A DNA stretch of 64,000 nt, taken from positions 806,001-870,000 of the forward strand of contig NC_007973.1 in assembly GCF_000196015.1 (NCBI RefSeq). Reading direction: 5' to 3'. The position numbers were made by a program, and so were the translations under genes. Positions 56,142 to 64,000 of the stretch are shown here, one piece after another. Position 1 is the stretch's first letter, and each line of letters starts with the position of its first letter. The notes under the pieces are model-generated. The model had not been told where the DNA came from. It was given only the letters and a program-made list of their open reading frames with translations, and ran no database searches. The stretch comes from Cupriavidus metallidurans CH34 (lineage in GTDB: Bacteria; Pseudomonadota; Gammaproteobacteria; Burkholderiales; Burkholderiaceae).

Positions 56142-56396
56142 GTTTCTCTCCGTGGCGCAAAAACGAATCGTGCGGCGTGCGGCCGCTGTTGGCGCGGCGC
56201 GGGCGTGGATCAGGCTTCCTTGACAGTTGCTGACAATCCGGCGGCCGCGCCATGTGATTGATGTGCCAATCTGCTGGCTATAATCAGCGCAGGATTTTAT
56301 CACGCGCCCCCGCCGCTCCGAAGCGCCACGCATCGTGCTTCCGCCGATGGCTGCGGGTGCATTTCCACCTCGTTCATTCCCGCTTCCCGAGATCAC

Positions 56397-57932
56397 ATGG
56401 CCGATCCCATCCTCATCGCCAAGAATGCCGACCAAGAACTCGTGCTGTTGCCCGAAATGGGCAACCGCCACGGCCTGATCACCGGGGCGACCGGCACGGG
56501 CAAGACCGTCACGCTGCAGACGCTGGCCCAGGGCTTCTCGCGGCTGGGCGTGCCGGTGTTCATGGCCGACGTAAAAGGTGACTTGACCGGCATTTCCCAG
56601 GCCGGCCAGCCCACGGACAAGCTCAAGGCCCGCCTGGCCGAGCATGGCCTGCCCGAGCCGGTCTGGGGCGCATGCCCGACCACGCTCTGGGACGTCTTCG
56701 GCGAAAAAGGCCACCCGGTGCGCGCGACGGTTTCCCATATGGGGCCGCTGCTGCTGTCGCGGATGCTCGAACTCAACGATACCCAGGAAGGCGTGCTGAA
56801 CCTGGTATTCCGCATCGCGGACGCTAACGGCCTGCTGCTGCTCGATTCCAAGGATCTGCGGGCGATGCTCCAGTACGTGGGCGACAACGCGGGCCAGTTC
56901 ACGACCGAGTACGGCAATATTTCGGCGGCGTCGATCGGCGCGATCCAACGTGGTCTGGTGGCGCTCGAATCGCAGGGAGCGGACAAGTTTTTCGGCGAGC
57001 CGATGCTCAATCTCGAGGACTTCATCCAGACCGAGAAGGGGCAGGGCGTGGTCAACATCCTGGCCGCCGACAAGTTGATGAACGCGCCGCGGCTCTACGC
57101 GACCTTCCTGCTGTGGATGCTGTCCGAATTGTTCGAGAAGCTACCCGAGGCCGGCGATCTGGAAAAGCCCAAGCTGGTGTTCTTCTTCGACGAGGCGCAT
57201 CTGCTGTTCAACGATGCGCCCAAGGCGCTGCTCGACAAGATCGAGCAGGTCGTGCGGCTGGTGCGCTCGAAGGGCGTGGGTGTGTATTTCGTGACGCAGA
57301 ATCCGGTCGATATCCCGGACACTGTGCTCGGTCAGCTTGGCAACCGCGTGCAGCACGCGCTGCGCGCATTCACGCCGCGTGACCAGAAGGCGGTCAAGGT
57401 GGCGGCCACGACGATGCGCGCGAACCCGAAGCTCAATCTGGAGCAGGTTATCGGCGAACTCGGCGTGGGGGAGGCGCTGGTGTCGTGCCTCGACGCCAAG
57501 GGCACGCCCTGCGTCACCGAGCGTGCCTGGGTGCTTGCGCCCGGCAGCCGTATCGGCCCGATCACGGACGACGAGCGTCGGGCGTTGATCGCGGGGTCAC
57601 TGGTGGCGGGTACCTATGAGAAAACGATTGACAGGGAATCGGCGTACGAGAAGTTGCGCGGCAACGCGGCGGCGTCGGGAACGGGAACGCCGGGGCCGGC
57701 CAGTGGCGGCGCGGCAGGCGGGACAAGTGGTAGCGCGGAGCAGGGCGGCTGGCTCGATCAGGCTGGCGAGATCTTCGGCACGCTGACGAAAGGTACCGGC
57801 AAGACCGGGCGCGGCGATTCGATCCTTGAGTCGATGGCCAAGTCGGCGGCGCGGACGGTGGGTTCCCAGGTGGGACGGGAACTGATTCGCGGCGTGCTGG
57901 GCAGTCTGCTCGGCGGCGGCAAGCGCAAGTAG
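56397..57932 (+). CDS. DUF853/HerA-like helicase ATPase (YjgR type)
   Basis: A 511-residue P-loop ATPase of the HerA/FtsK superfamily. Walker A is [14 protein letters not shown] (G30-T37). Walker B is [13 protein letters not shown] and the arginine-finger region [42 protein letters not shown] near the start is diagnostic of DUF853. The C-terminus is Gly/Ser/Ala-rich before a helix. Its cellular role is not established. It is divergent from yebC, with 255 bases between holding no other gene. Confidence 0.88.
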   Translation: MADPILIAKNADQELVLLPEMGNRHGLITGATGTGKTVTLQTLAQGFSRLGVPVFMADVKGDLTGISQAGQPTDKLKARLAEHGLPEPVWGACPTTLWDVFGEKGHPVRATVSHMGPLLLSRMLELNDTQEGVLNLVFRIADANGLLLLDSKDLRAMLQYVGDNAGQFTTEYGNISAASIGAIQRGLVALESQGADKFFGEPMLNLEDFIQTEKGQGVVNILAADKLMNAPRLYATFLLWMLSELFEKLPEAGDLEKPKLVFFFDEAHLLFNDAPKALLDKIEQVVRLVRSKGVGVYFVTQNPVDIPDTVLGQLGNRVQHALRAFTPRDQKAVKVAATTMRANPKLNLEQVIGELGVGEALVSCLDAKGTPCVTERAWVLAPGSRIGPITDDERRALIAGSLVAGTYEKTIDRESAYEKLRGNAAASGTGTPGPASGGAAGGTSGSAEQGGWLDQAGEIFGTLTKGTGKTGRGDSILESMAKSAARTVGSQVGRELIRGVLGSLLGGGKRK

Positions 57933-57970
57933 CCTGCGAAGCTGGACCAACGCCGATGCATCAAAATAAA

Positions 57971-57995
57971 ACGCCCGCGCGATGCGGGCGTCTTT
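57971..57995. terminator. Terminator between the DUF853 and DUF3149 genes
   Basis: ACGCCCGC pairs with GCGGGCGT around a five-base loop and is followed by CTTTC. A-rich sequence on the other side (AAAATAAA) makes it usable on both strands. Confidence 0.8.
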
Positions 57996-58046
57996 CATGG
58001 GGATCGTCAGGGGCCGGGGCCAGCGCCGGCGCCGCTGGCCAGAGGC

Positions 58047-58199
58047 TCAGTTGCCGCCGCGCCGCGCAGCCTCTGCGTCCTCGCGCATCTTGCGCGCGAA
58101 CATGCGCGCAAAGAACGCGCCCATCCCGATGATGAAGGCAATGACGGCCAGACTGCCGAGCCCGGTGGGCGTTGTGAACAGGATCTTGATGGCTTCCAT
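58047..58199 (-). CDS. DUF3149-family 50-residue membrane protein
   Basis: A mini-protein MEAIKILFTTPTGLGSLAVI with one transmembrane helix (about 14-32, AVIAFIIGMGAFFARMF), then a basic and charged tail ARKMREDAEAARRGGN. The LFTTPTGLGSLAVIAFIIGMG pattern fits the small DUF3149 family as I remember it. GGGAG lies before the ATG. The longer frame on this strand is out of phase with it and not coding. Function unknown. Confidence 0.8.
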   Translation of the reverse strand: MEAIKILFTTPTGLGSLAVIAFIIGMGAFFARMFARKMREDAEAARRGGN

Positions 58200-58282
58200 G
58201 TGGGACTCCCTTCGCTTTTATATTGATTCACCGTGTATGGCGGACAGTGTAGTCAGTACAAGGCACGGGGAAAGGTCATCCC

Positions 58283-58315
58283 ACAAAAACTTTGAGGCGC
58301 ATCAAGCGCCTCAAT
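58283..58315 (-). terminator. Terminator of upp
   Basis: On the minus strand TTGAGGCGC pairs with GCGCCTCAA around a five-base loop and AGTTTTTG follows, about 35 bases after upp. Confidence 0.85.
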
Positions 58316-58346
58316 TTCATTCAGACGAATCCAGTTCAGTTCGGGC

Positions 58347-58997
58347 TTAGTTCTTGGTGCCGAAGAGACGGTCGCCGGCGTCGCCGAGGCCCGGCACGAT
58401 ATAGGCATGGTCGTCCAGATGGTTGTCCAGCGAGGCGACGTAGAGCTTCACGCCGGGGTGGGCCTTCTGGAACACCTCGACGCCCTCGGGCGCAGCCACC
58501 AGCGCCACGAAGGTGATGGATTCGTCCTTGACACCACGGCGCTTGAGCACATCCACCGCATGGGCAGCCGAATAACCGGTGGCGACCATCGGGTCACACA
58601 AGATGAACGAGCGATCTTCCACGTCCGGCAGGCGCACCAGATACTCCACCGGGCGGTGCTGATCGTCGCGATATACGCCGATATGGCCGATACGCGCCGA
58701 CGGAATCAGTTCCACCAGGCCGTCGCTCATGCCGACGCCGGCGCGCAGCACGGGCACGATCGTCAGCTTCTTGCCGGCGATGACCGGGGCGTCCAGCGGC
58801 ACCAGCGGCGTGTCGATGCGGCGCGTGGTCAGCGGCAGGTTGCGCGTGATCTCGTAGCCCATCAGCAGCGTGATCTCGCGCAGCAACTCGCGGAACGTGC
58901 GTGTCGACGTTTCCTTGTCGCGCATGTGCGAGAGCTTGTGCTGGATCAGCGGGTGATCGAGGATGAAGAGATTGGGAAAGCGCGGATCTTGTTTCAT
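58347..58997 (-). CDS. upp: Uracil phosphoribosyltransferase
   Basis: A 216-residue salvage enzyme making UMP from uracil and PRPP. PRPP binds at [47 protein letters not shown] and the terminal [16 protein letters not shown] are signature blocks. It works with the uracil permease at 1314, though the genes are far apart. Confidence 0.97.
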   Translation of the reverse strand: MKQDPRFPNLFILDHPLIQHKLSHMRDKETSTRTFRELLREITLLMGYEITRNLPLTTRRIDTPLVPLDAPVIAGKKLTIVPVLRAGVGMSDGLVELIPSARIGHIGVYRDDQHRPVEYLVRLPDVEDRSFILCDPMVATGYSAAHAVDVLKRRGVKDESITFVALVAAPEGVEVFQKAHPGVKLYVASLDNHLDDHAYIVPGLGDAGDRLFGTKN

Positions 58998-59088
58998 GGC
59001 GGCAGGCTCGGAAATCGGGAAGGCCCCCCCTGGAGCGGGAGGGCCCTGTGCAGCGCGATTGTAATGGATGCGCGGGCCTGCCCGGTGG

Positions 59089-60078
59089 TCAGTCCACCGT
59101 GATCCCGGCCGACTTTGCGACCTTTCCGAAACGTTCGTATTCAGTCTGAGTCAGTGTCTGCAATTCGGCTGCACTCGAACCCTTCGGATTGAAGCCGGCC
59201 TGGGCCAGCTTGTCGCGCACGTCCGGACGCGCCAGCGCCTCGACGAACGCCGTATTGAGCGCCTGCACCACCGGCGCTGGCAGGTTGGCCGGGCCGTAGA
59301 CGCCGAACCATGGTTCTACCGCGTAGCCCGGCAGTCCGGCTTCGGCCAGCGTCGGCACATTCGGCAGCGACGGCGAGCGTGTCTTGCCAGCCACCGCCAG
59401 CGCGCGCAGCTTGCCAGCCTGGATGTGCGGCAACGAGGCCGGCAGGTTGTCGAACATCACCTGGATGTGGCCGCCGAGCATGTCGTTGATGGCCGGGCTG
59501 CTTCCCTTGTACGGCACGTGAGTCAGATTCGTCTGCGTCACCTGCGAGAACATCGCGCCGGCCAGGTGCATCGAGGTACCCGTGCCAGCCGTGGCATAGG
59601 TCAGCCCCGGATGAGCCTTCGCATAGGCAATCAGTTCCGGAACGGTTTTCACCGGCAGGCTCTCGCTCACCTCCAGCACGATGGTCGAGGTGCCGAGCAG
59701 GCTGATCGCCGTGAAGTCGCGCCGCGGATCGAACGGCACGTGCTTGTAGATATGCGGGTTGAGGGCGTTGGTCGAGATCGCGCCGAAGCCGATCGTGTAG
59801 CCGTCGGCCGGTGCCTTGGCCACGGCATCCATGCCGATGTTGCCACCGGCGCCCGGCCGGTTCTCAATGACGACCGGCTGGCCGAGCTTTTCGGCCACGC
59901 GCTGGCCCACGGTGCGGGCTACGAGGTCGGTGGTGCCGCCTGCGGCGTAGGGCACGATGAAGCGGATCGGCTTGCTCGGGAAGCTGTCGGCGGCAAAGGC
60001 GGCCGACGGCACGGCGAACGCGAGCAGGGTAGCGGACAGGATGGCACGGCGGCGCGCCGTGAAGCGGTAGGACGGCAT
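59089..60078 (-). CDS. Tripartite tricarboxylate transporter (Bug-family) receptor
   Basis: A 329-residue periplasmic binding protein of the Bug/TctC family, very abundant in Burkholderiales. The signal peptide [30 protein letters not shown] precedes [28 protein letters not shown] and the [23 protein letters not shown] block. The start at 60078 places the signal peptide; the longer frame upstream is a shadow. No TctA/TctB subunits are next to it, so the ligand is unknown. Confidence 0.9.
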   Translation of the reverse strand: MPSYRFTARRRAILSATLLAFAVPSAAFAADSFPSKPIRFIVPYAAGGTTDLVARTVGQRVAEKLGQPVVIENRPGAGGNIGMDAVAKAPADGYTIGFGAISTNALNPHIYKHVPFDPRRDFTAISLLGTSTIVLEVSESLPVKTVPELIAYAKAHPGLTYATAGTGTSMHLAGAMFSQVTQTNLTHVPYKGSSPAINDMLGGHIQVMFDNLPASLPHIQAGKLRALAVAGKTRSPSLPNVPTLAEAGLPGYAVEPWFGVYGPANLPAPVVQALNTAFVEALARPDVRDKLAQAGFNPKGSSAAELQTLTQTEYERFGKVAKSAGITVD

Positions 60079-60282
60079 GACTCGGGTATCTCCAGTTTCT
60101 TGTTGTTCCTGCGCGGCGCGCGGCTTTGGCGCGCCGCGCAGGCGCCGGCCATTGTATGGGAAAGCAGGCATTGGCGCGGCCCCGGCGAGCATTGCGTCTT
60201 TTGGCATACAATCGCCGGGTTCCCGCCGCGCGCCGCACGAATCGAACGTGCCGGCCCGGCGTATGCCCGAACTGCGTCCCCC

Positions 60283-61209
60283 GTGCCTGCCTCCCAGAAG
60301 TCTTTGTCTCCGCCCGTCGAAGTGCCTGCCGCACAGCGCGTCGGGCTTGCCGTCGCGGCCATCGGCGCCGTGCTTTTCTCGGCCAAGGCCATCGTCGCCA
60401 AGCTGATGTACCGCTACAACGTCGACGCCGTGATGGTGATCACGCTGCGCATGTTGTTCGCGGTGCCGTTGTTCATGGCGATCGGCTGGTGGCAGGCGCG
60501 CAAGTTGCCCGCGTTGTCCTGGGCCGATCGTGGCCGTGTAGTGTTCCTGGGCTTCATCGGCTACTACCTGTCGAGCTTCCTCGATTTCATTGGGCTGCAA
60601 TACATCACCGCGAGCCTCGAGCGGCTGATCCTGTTCCTGACTCCCTCCTTCGTGCTGCTGACGACCGCGCTGGTCTTCCGCCGGCCTATCGCGGCCCGCC
60701 AGTGGATATCGCTGCTGCTGGCCTATGTGGGCATCGTGCTGGTGTTCGCGCACGACCTCGACGTGAGCGGCCCGCAGGTCTGGCTGGGCGGCGCGCTGGT
60801 GCTTGGCAGCGCCATGTCGTATGGTGTGTATCTGATCCTGAGCGGTGAACTGGTGCAGCGCGTGGGATCGCTGCGGCTCGTGGCCTATGCGATGTGCGTG
60901 TCCACGTTCTGCTGCGTGGTGCAATATCTGGCGTTGGGCCGGCCGATCGCGGAACTCGCGCAGCCGGCGCCGGTAATGTGGCTGTCCGTGGTGAACGCGG
61001 TGTTCTGTACCGTGTTGCCGGTGTCGCTGACGATGATCGCGGTGGCGCGGATTGGTGCGCCGATGGCGTCGCAGGCTGGCATGATCGGTCCGGTCTCGAC
61101 GTTGCTGCTGGCGTTCTGGCTGCTGGGTGAGCCCATCAGCGGTGTGCAGATGATCGGTAGCGCCCTGGTGCTCGGCGGCATGTATCTGCTTTCGACGAAG
61201 AAAGCCTGA
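60283..61209 (+). CDS. EamA/DMT-family transporter
   Basis: A 308-residue inner-membrane protein with about ten helices in two EamA repeats (AVLFSAKAIVAKLMYRYNVDAVMVITLRMLFAVPLF and LGSAMSYGVYLILSGELVQRVGSLRLVAYAM). It may export metabolites; the substrate is unknown. No ATG lies in frame near the first conserved residue, so a GTG start at 60283 (VPASQKSLSPP) is proposed. It is divergent from the Bug gene and upstream of the SDR gene. Confidence 0.82.
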   Translation: MPASQKSLSPPVEVPAAQRVGLAVAAIGAVLFSAKAIVAKLMYRYNVDAVMVITLRMLFAVPLFMAIGWWQARKLPALSWADRGRVVFLGFIGYYLSSFLDFIGLQYITASLERLILFLTPSFVLLTTALVFRRPIAARQWISLLLAYVGIVLVFAHDLDVSGPQVWLGGALVLGSAMSYGVYLILSGELVQRVGSLRLVAYAMCVSTFCCVVQYLALGRPIAELAQPAPVMWLSVVNAVFCTVLPVSLTMIAVARIGAPMASQAGMIGPVSTLLLAFWLLGEPISGVQMIGSALVLGGMYLLSTKKA

Positions 61210-61253
61210 ATTCGAAAATTCGAGAAGAATCAACCAAGGAAGGAGAGCAAGAA

Positions 61254-62035
61254 ATGGATCTCGGACTGCGCGGTAAGCATGCGCTGGTGTGTGGCGCCAG
61301 CAAGGGGCTCGGGTTTGCGTGTGCCGATGCGCTCGCGGCGGAAGGCGTGGATGTGGTGATCGTGGCGCCGAGGCGCTGGAGAAGGCTGCAGCCGATCTGC
61401 GCGCCCGTCACGGCCGCCGCGTGCTGGCGGTGGCTACCGACATTACCACGGCGGAAGGCCGCAAGCTTGCCCTCGACGCAGCCACGAAGCTGGGCGATCT
61501 CGACATCCTGGTCAACAATGCCGGCGGCCCGCCTCCGGGCAACTTCCGCGATTGGGGCCGCGACGAATGGCTCAAGGCGCTCGACGCCAACATGCTGACC
61601 CCGATCGAGCTGATCAAGGCCACGGTCGATGGCATGATCGCGCGCCGCTGGGGCCGCATCATCAACATCACGAGTGGCGCGGTGAAGGCGCCGATCGACG
61701 TGCTGGGCCTGTCCAACGGCGCCCGCTCGGGGCTGACCGGTTTCGTCGCCGGCCTGGCGCGCGAAGTGGCGCAGCATGGCGTGACCGTCAACAACCTGCT
61801 GCCCGGACCGTTCAACACCGATCGTCTCTACAAGACGATGGAAGGCGGCGCGCAGAAGGCCGGCATCAGCGTCGATGAAATGGCGCAGCGCCGCGCGGCG
61901 TCCAACCCGACGCGCCGCTTTGGCGACCCGGCTGAGTTCGGCGCTACCTGCGCGTTCCTGTGCAGCCGCCAGGCCGCATACATGACCGGCCAGAATGTGC
62001 TGCTCGACGGCGGTGCGTATCCGGGGACGTTCTGA
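61254..62035 (+). pseudogene. SDR-family oxidoreductase, frameshifted
   Basis: A short-chain dehydrogenase split over two frames. Frame A from ATG 61254 (ribosome site AAGGAGAG) reads the NAD(P) motif GASKGLGFACADALAAEGVDVVIVA, then turns to nonsense. A second frame joins near 61364-61370 with GAEALEKAAADLRARHG and gives NNAGGPPPG and LSNGARSGLTGFVAGLAREVAQHG, ending [15 protein letters not shown] at 62035. A one-base deletion (or loss of four or seven) in a GCG/CGC tract explains it. The expected YxxxK site reads SNGARSG, i.e. Tyr and Lys appear absent. Either a recent mutation or a sequencing error. Confidence 0.8.
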
Positions 62036-62036
62036 C

Positions 62037-62459
62037 ATGCGCAGCAAGCCACGCATCGCGCTGATCGCGCACGATCGCAAGAAGGATGACATCGTCGCGT
62101 TCGCGGGTCGCCATCGGGACTTCCTGGCTCAATGCGACCTGTTGGCCACCGGCACCACCGGCGGCCGGATCGCTGCCGAAACGGGGCTGCCTGTCGCGCG
62201 GATGCTGTCCGGCCCGTGGGGCGGTGACCTGCAGATCGGCGCGCAACTCGCGGAAGGCCGCGTCACCGCGGTGGTCTTCCTGCGCGATCCGATGACGCCG
62301 CAGCCGCACGAACCGGATATCAACGCGCTGGTGCGCGCGTGTGACGTGCACAACGTGCCATGCGCGACGAACCTTGCCACGGCGGAACTGGTGGTCGTGG
62401 AACTAGCGCGGATCTGCTTTGAGGAAGATCAGGCAGCCGCCGACGACGCGGCACCCTGA
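62037..62459 (+). CDS. mgsA: Methylglyoxal synthase
   Basis: A 140-residue homohexameric enzyme that converts dihydroxyacetone phosphate to methylglyoxal and phosphate. [77 protein letters not shown] and the late [11 protein letters not shown] are complete, including the catalytic GD and DP residues. It starts one base after the SDR stop, so it shares that transcript. Confidence 0.95.
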   Translation: MRSKPRIALIAHDRKKDDIVAFAGRHRDFLAQCDLLATGTTGGRIAAETGLPVARMLSGPWGGDLQIGAQLAEGRVTAVVFLRDPMTPQPHEPDINALVRACDVHNVPCATNLATAELVVVELARICFEEDQAAADDAAP

Positions 62460-62483
62460 GGAAGTACGGTAGAAGTACGGCAG

Positions 62484-62777
62484 TCAGCGCGACCGCACGG
62501 TGGTCGCGCTGGCGCGCATTTCAGCCTGGCGCAGGATATGCGGCGGCAGGCGCTTCAGAATCAGATGGATGGCGAGTGGAATCAGCACGACGTCGTCCAC
62601 GATGCCGAGTCCGGCGATGAAGTCGGGAATCAGGTCGATCGGCGAGATCGCGTAGAGCAGCAGCCCGGCTGCGGCGGGTTTCAGCCACGGCGGCGAGTCC
62701 GGGTGGCGCAGGGCAAACCAGAATAGCCGGCCGTCACGTCGTACCAGCGTCCACAGGGCTGAGAATCGTTTCCACAT
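62484..62777 (-). CDS. YkvA-family DUF1232 membrane protein
   Basis: A 97-residue protein. DUF1232 is visible as KPAAAGLLLYAISPIDLIPDFIAGLGIVDDVVLIPLAI with two hydrophobic stretches around the SPIDLIPD turn. Function unknown. It is convergent with mgsA. Confidence 0.87.
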   Translation of the reverse strand: MWKRFSALWTLVRRDGRLFWFALRHPDSPPWLKPAAAGLLLYAISPIDLIPDFIAGLGIVDDVVLIPLAIHLILKRLPPHILRQAEMRASATTVRSR

Positions 62778-62862
62778 GGTGGGCCTCCTCGATCACATGT
62801 CACGCATGTGCGTGAACCGGTAGGTTGGGCTGCCCGGAGCCGATTCAAGTTCCTTCGGTTTT

Positions 62863-62893
62863 CTCCCCACTCCCGCAAGACGGGAGTGGGGAG
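62863..62893. repeat. Perfect 13-bp GC-rich inverted repeat
   Basis: CTCCCCACTCCCG, loop CAAGA, CGGGAGTGGGGAG, 17 bases after the BMP-family stop. It shares CTCCC/GGGAG half-sites with the palindrome at 32354 and lacks a T-run, so it may be a dispersed REP-like element acting as a terminator. Confidence 0.6.
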
Positions 62894-62909
62894 CCAGTCA
62901 CCGGGTCAG

Positions 62910-64000
62910 TCAGCCCGGAACGTTCCCTTCCACACCGTCCACGTAGAACTTGATGTTGTGGAGGAAGTTGTCGTCGGCCACCTGATCCTTGGTCAGCTGT
63001 TCCTTGCCGGCGTTGTCCTTGAGCGGACCCTTCCAGATCGGCGCGGTGCCGTCGATCACACCCTTCTTGCGCTCTTCCACCAGTGCCTTGACGTCATCCG
63101 GCACCACGGTGTTGAAGCCCTTCAGGTCGATCATGCCTTCCTTCAGGCCCCACCACGTGGTGTTGGGCTTCCACTGGTTGTTGAGCACGTCCTCGACCAC
63201 CTTGTTGTAGTAGACGCCCCACGAGATCACGGACGCGGCCAGGTGAGCCTTCTCGCCGAACTTGCTCATGTCGCTGTCCCAGCCGAATGCGTACACACCC
63301 TTTTCCTGGGCGGTCTGCACCACGGCGGCCGAGTCGGTGTTCTGCATCAGCATGTCCACGCCCTGGCCGATCAGCGTCGTGGCGGCTTCACGTTCCTTGC
63401 CCGGATCGAACCACTTGTTGACCCAGACCACCTTGACCGTGGCCTTCGGGTTCACGCTGCGCGCGCCCAGCGTGAACGAGTCGATGTTGCGGATCACTTC
63501 AGGGATCGGCACCGACGCCACCACGCCCATCTTGCCGGTCTTGCTCATCTTGCCAGCCACCACGCCAGCCAGGTACGCGCCCTCATAGGTGCGCACGTCG
63601 TACTGCGCCAGGTTCTCGGCGGTCTTGAAGCCGGTGGCGTGCTCGAACTTGACGTCCGGGAACTCCTTGGCCACCTTCAGCATGGATTCCATGTAGCCGA
63701 ACGTGGTGCCGAAGATCAGCTTGTTGCCCTGGCTGGCCAGGTCCCGGAACACACGCTCGGCGTCAGCGGCGGACTCGGGCACGTTCTCGACGAAGGTGGT
63801 CTTTACCTTGTCGCCGAACTTGGCTTCGACGGCCTTGCGGCCCGCGTCGTGGGCATAGGTCCAGCCGGCGTCGCCGACCGGTCCGATGTAGACGAACGCC
63901 ACCTTCAGCGGCTCGGCAGCCGCAGCGGCCGGCGCAGATGCCGGGGCGGCGGTTTCGGCCGGCTTCTCGGCTTCCTTCTTGCCGCAGCCGGCCAGCGCCA
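62910..64000 (-). CDS. BMP-family ABC transporter substrate-binding lipoprotein (5' end cut)
   Basis: At least 363 residues of a Bmp/PnrA-like binding protein for nucleosides or related compounds. The frame stays open to the window edge and shows LALAGCGKKEAEKP, a lipobox with the acylated Cys, then an Ala/Pro-rich linker. The mature part has VAFVYIGPVGDAGWTYAHD, FGTTFGYMESML, GAYLAGVVAGKMSKTGKMGVV and GVDMLMQNTDSAAVVQTAQEKGVYAFGWDSD. The start of the signal peptide lies beyond 64000. Permease and ATPase genes are expected outside the window. Confidence 0.9.
   Translation of the reverse strand, partial: ALAGCGKKEAEKPAETAAPASAPAAAAAEPLKVAFVYIGPVGDAGWTYAHDAGRKAVEAKFGDKVKTTFVENVPESAADAERVFRDLASQGNKLIFGTTFGYMESMLKVAKEFPDVKFEHATGFKTAENLAQYDVRTYEGAYLAGVVAGKMSKTGKMGVVASVPIPEVIRNIDSFTLGARSVNPKATVKVVWVNKWFDPGKEREAATTLIGQGVDMLMQNTDSAAVVQTAQEKGVYAFGWDSDMSKFGEKAHLAASVISWGVYYNKVVEDVLNNQWKPNTTWWGLKEGMIDLKGFNTVVPDDVKALVEERKKGVIDGTAPIWKGPLKDNAGKEQLTKDQVADDNFLHNIKFYVDGVEGNVPG

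Noticed and set aside
53934..56261. 775-codon plus-strand open frame
   Set aside because: It lies antisense to purD and yebC, both certain genes, and has the biased composition expected from GC-rich third positions.
59068..60282. Long plus-strand frame upstream of and in phase with the DMT transporter
   Set aside because: It is antisense to the Bug receptor, has Arg/His/Gln-rich shadow composition and no family content; the DMT homology begins only after the GTG at 60283.
1..64000. tRNA, rRNA, CRISPR, transposase or phage genes
   Set aside because: None was seen on reading both strands; the direct repeats found are short and promoter- or stop-associated.

Overview
The window is high-GC chromosomal DNA from a betaproteobacterium of the Burkholderiales. 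Gene content and order fit Cupriavidus or Ralstonia, with Cupriavidus the better guess. The supporting blocks are rpsP-rimM-trmD-rplS, metNIQ, etfBA plus an acyl-CoA dehydrogenase, the yebC-purD-hemF-nadD-rsfS-rlmH-maf-rng string, and a Bug-type solute receptor. The genus is inferred from remembered gene order, not from a search. I saw no tRNA, rRNA, CRISPR array, insertion sequence or prophage gene, and no stretch over 300 bases lacks a gene.

Layout. 1-14.5 kb is core metabolism: the end of hldD, a ComEA-like protein, uracil permease, cysM, mltB, a histone-deacetylase-like amidohydrolase, metNIQ behind an unusual leader, etfBA, an acyl-CoA dehydrogenase, and dadA divergent from an Lrp-type regulator. 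14.5-19.4 kb holds a radical SAM gene behind a LexA box, a LysR regulator, small membrane or exported proteins and a periplasmic sugar dehydrogenase. 19.5-31.7 kb carries the ribosomal operon, a Nudix hydrolase, trhO, dnaE, two LPS-type glycosyltransferases, msbA and an AhpD-like protein.

32.4-45.8 kb is a complete phosphonate (C-P lyase) island in three transcription units. phnGHIJKL plus one phnM runs on the minus strand. phnF, a divergent second phnM, a DUF1045 protein and phnN run on the plus strand. phnCDE plus an HD-domain oxygenase-like protein and a GNAT acetyltransferase run on the minus strand. The parts fit together as uptake (CDE), activation and C-P cleavage (GHIJKLM), ribosyl cyclic phosphate opening (proposed for DUF1045, because no phnP is present), PRPP formation (PhnN), and repression by PhnF with possible PhoB input.

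46.1-64 kb holds two MFS transporters, rng to yebC on the minus strand, a HerA/DUF853 ATPase, a DUF3149 mini-protein, upp, a Bug receptor, a DMT exporter, a frameshifted SDR gene, mgsA, a YkvA-like protein and the start-truncated gene of a BMP-family lipoprotein. The most interesting signals are the metN leader peptide and terminator, the DUF1045/2H protein in place of PhnP, the tandem pho-box-like repeats, the histone-H1-like tail on RsfS, and the near-perfect SOS box on the radical SAM gene.
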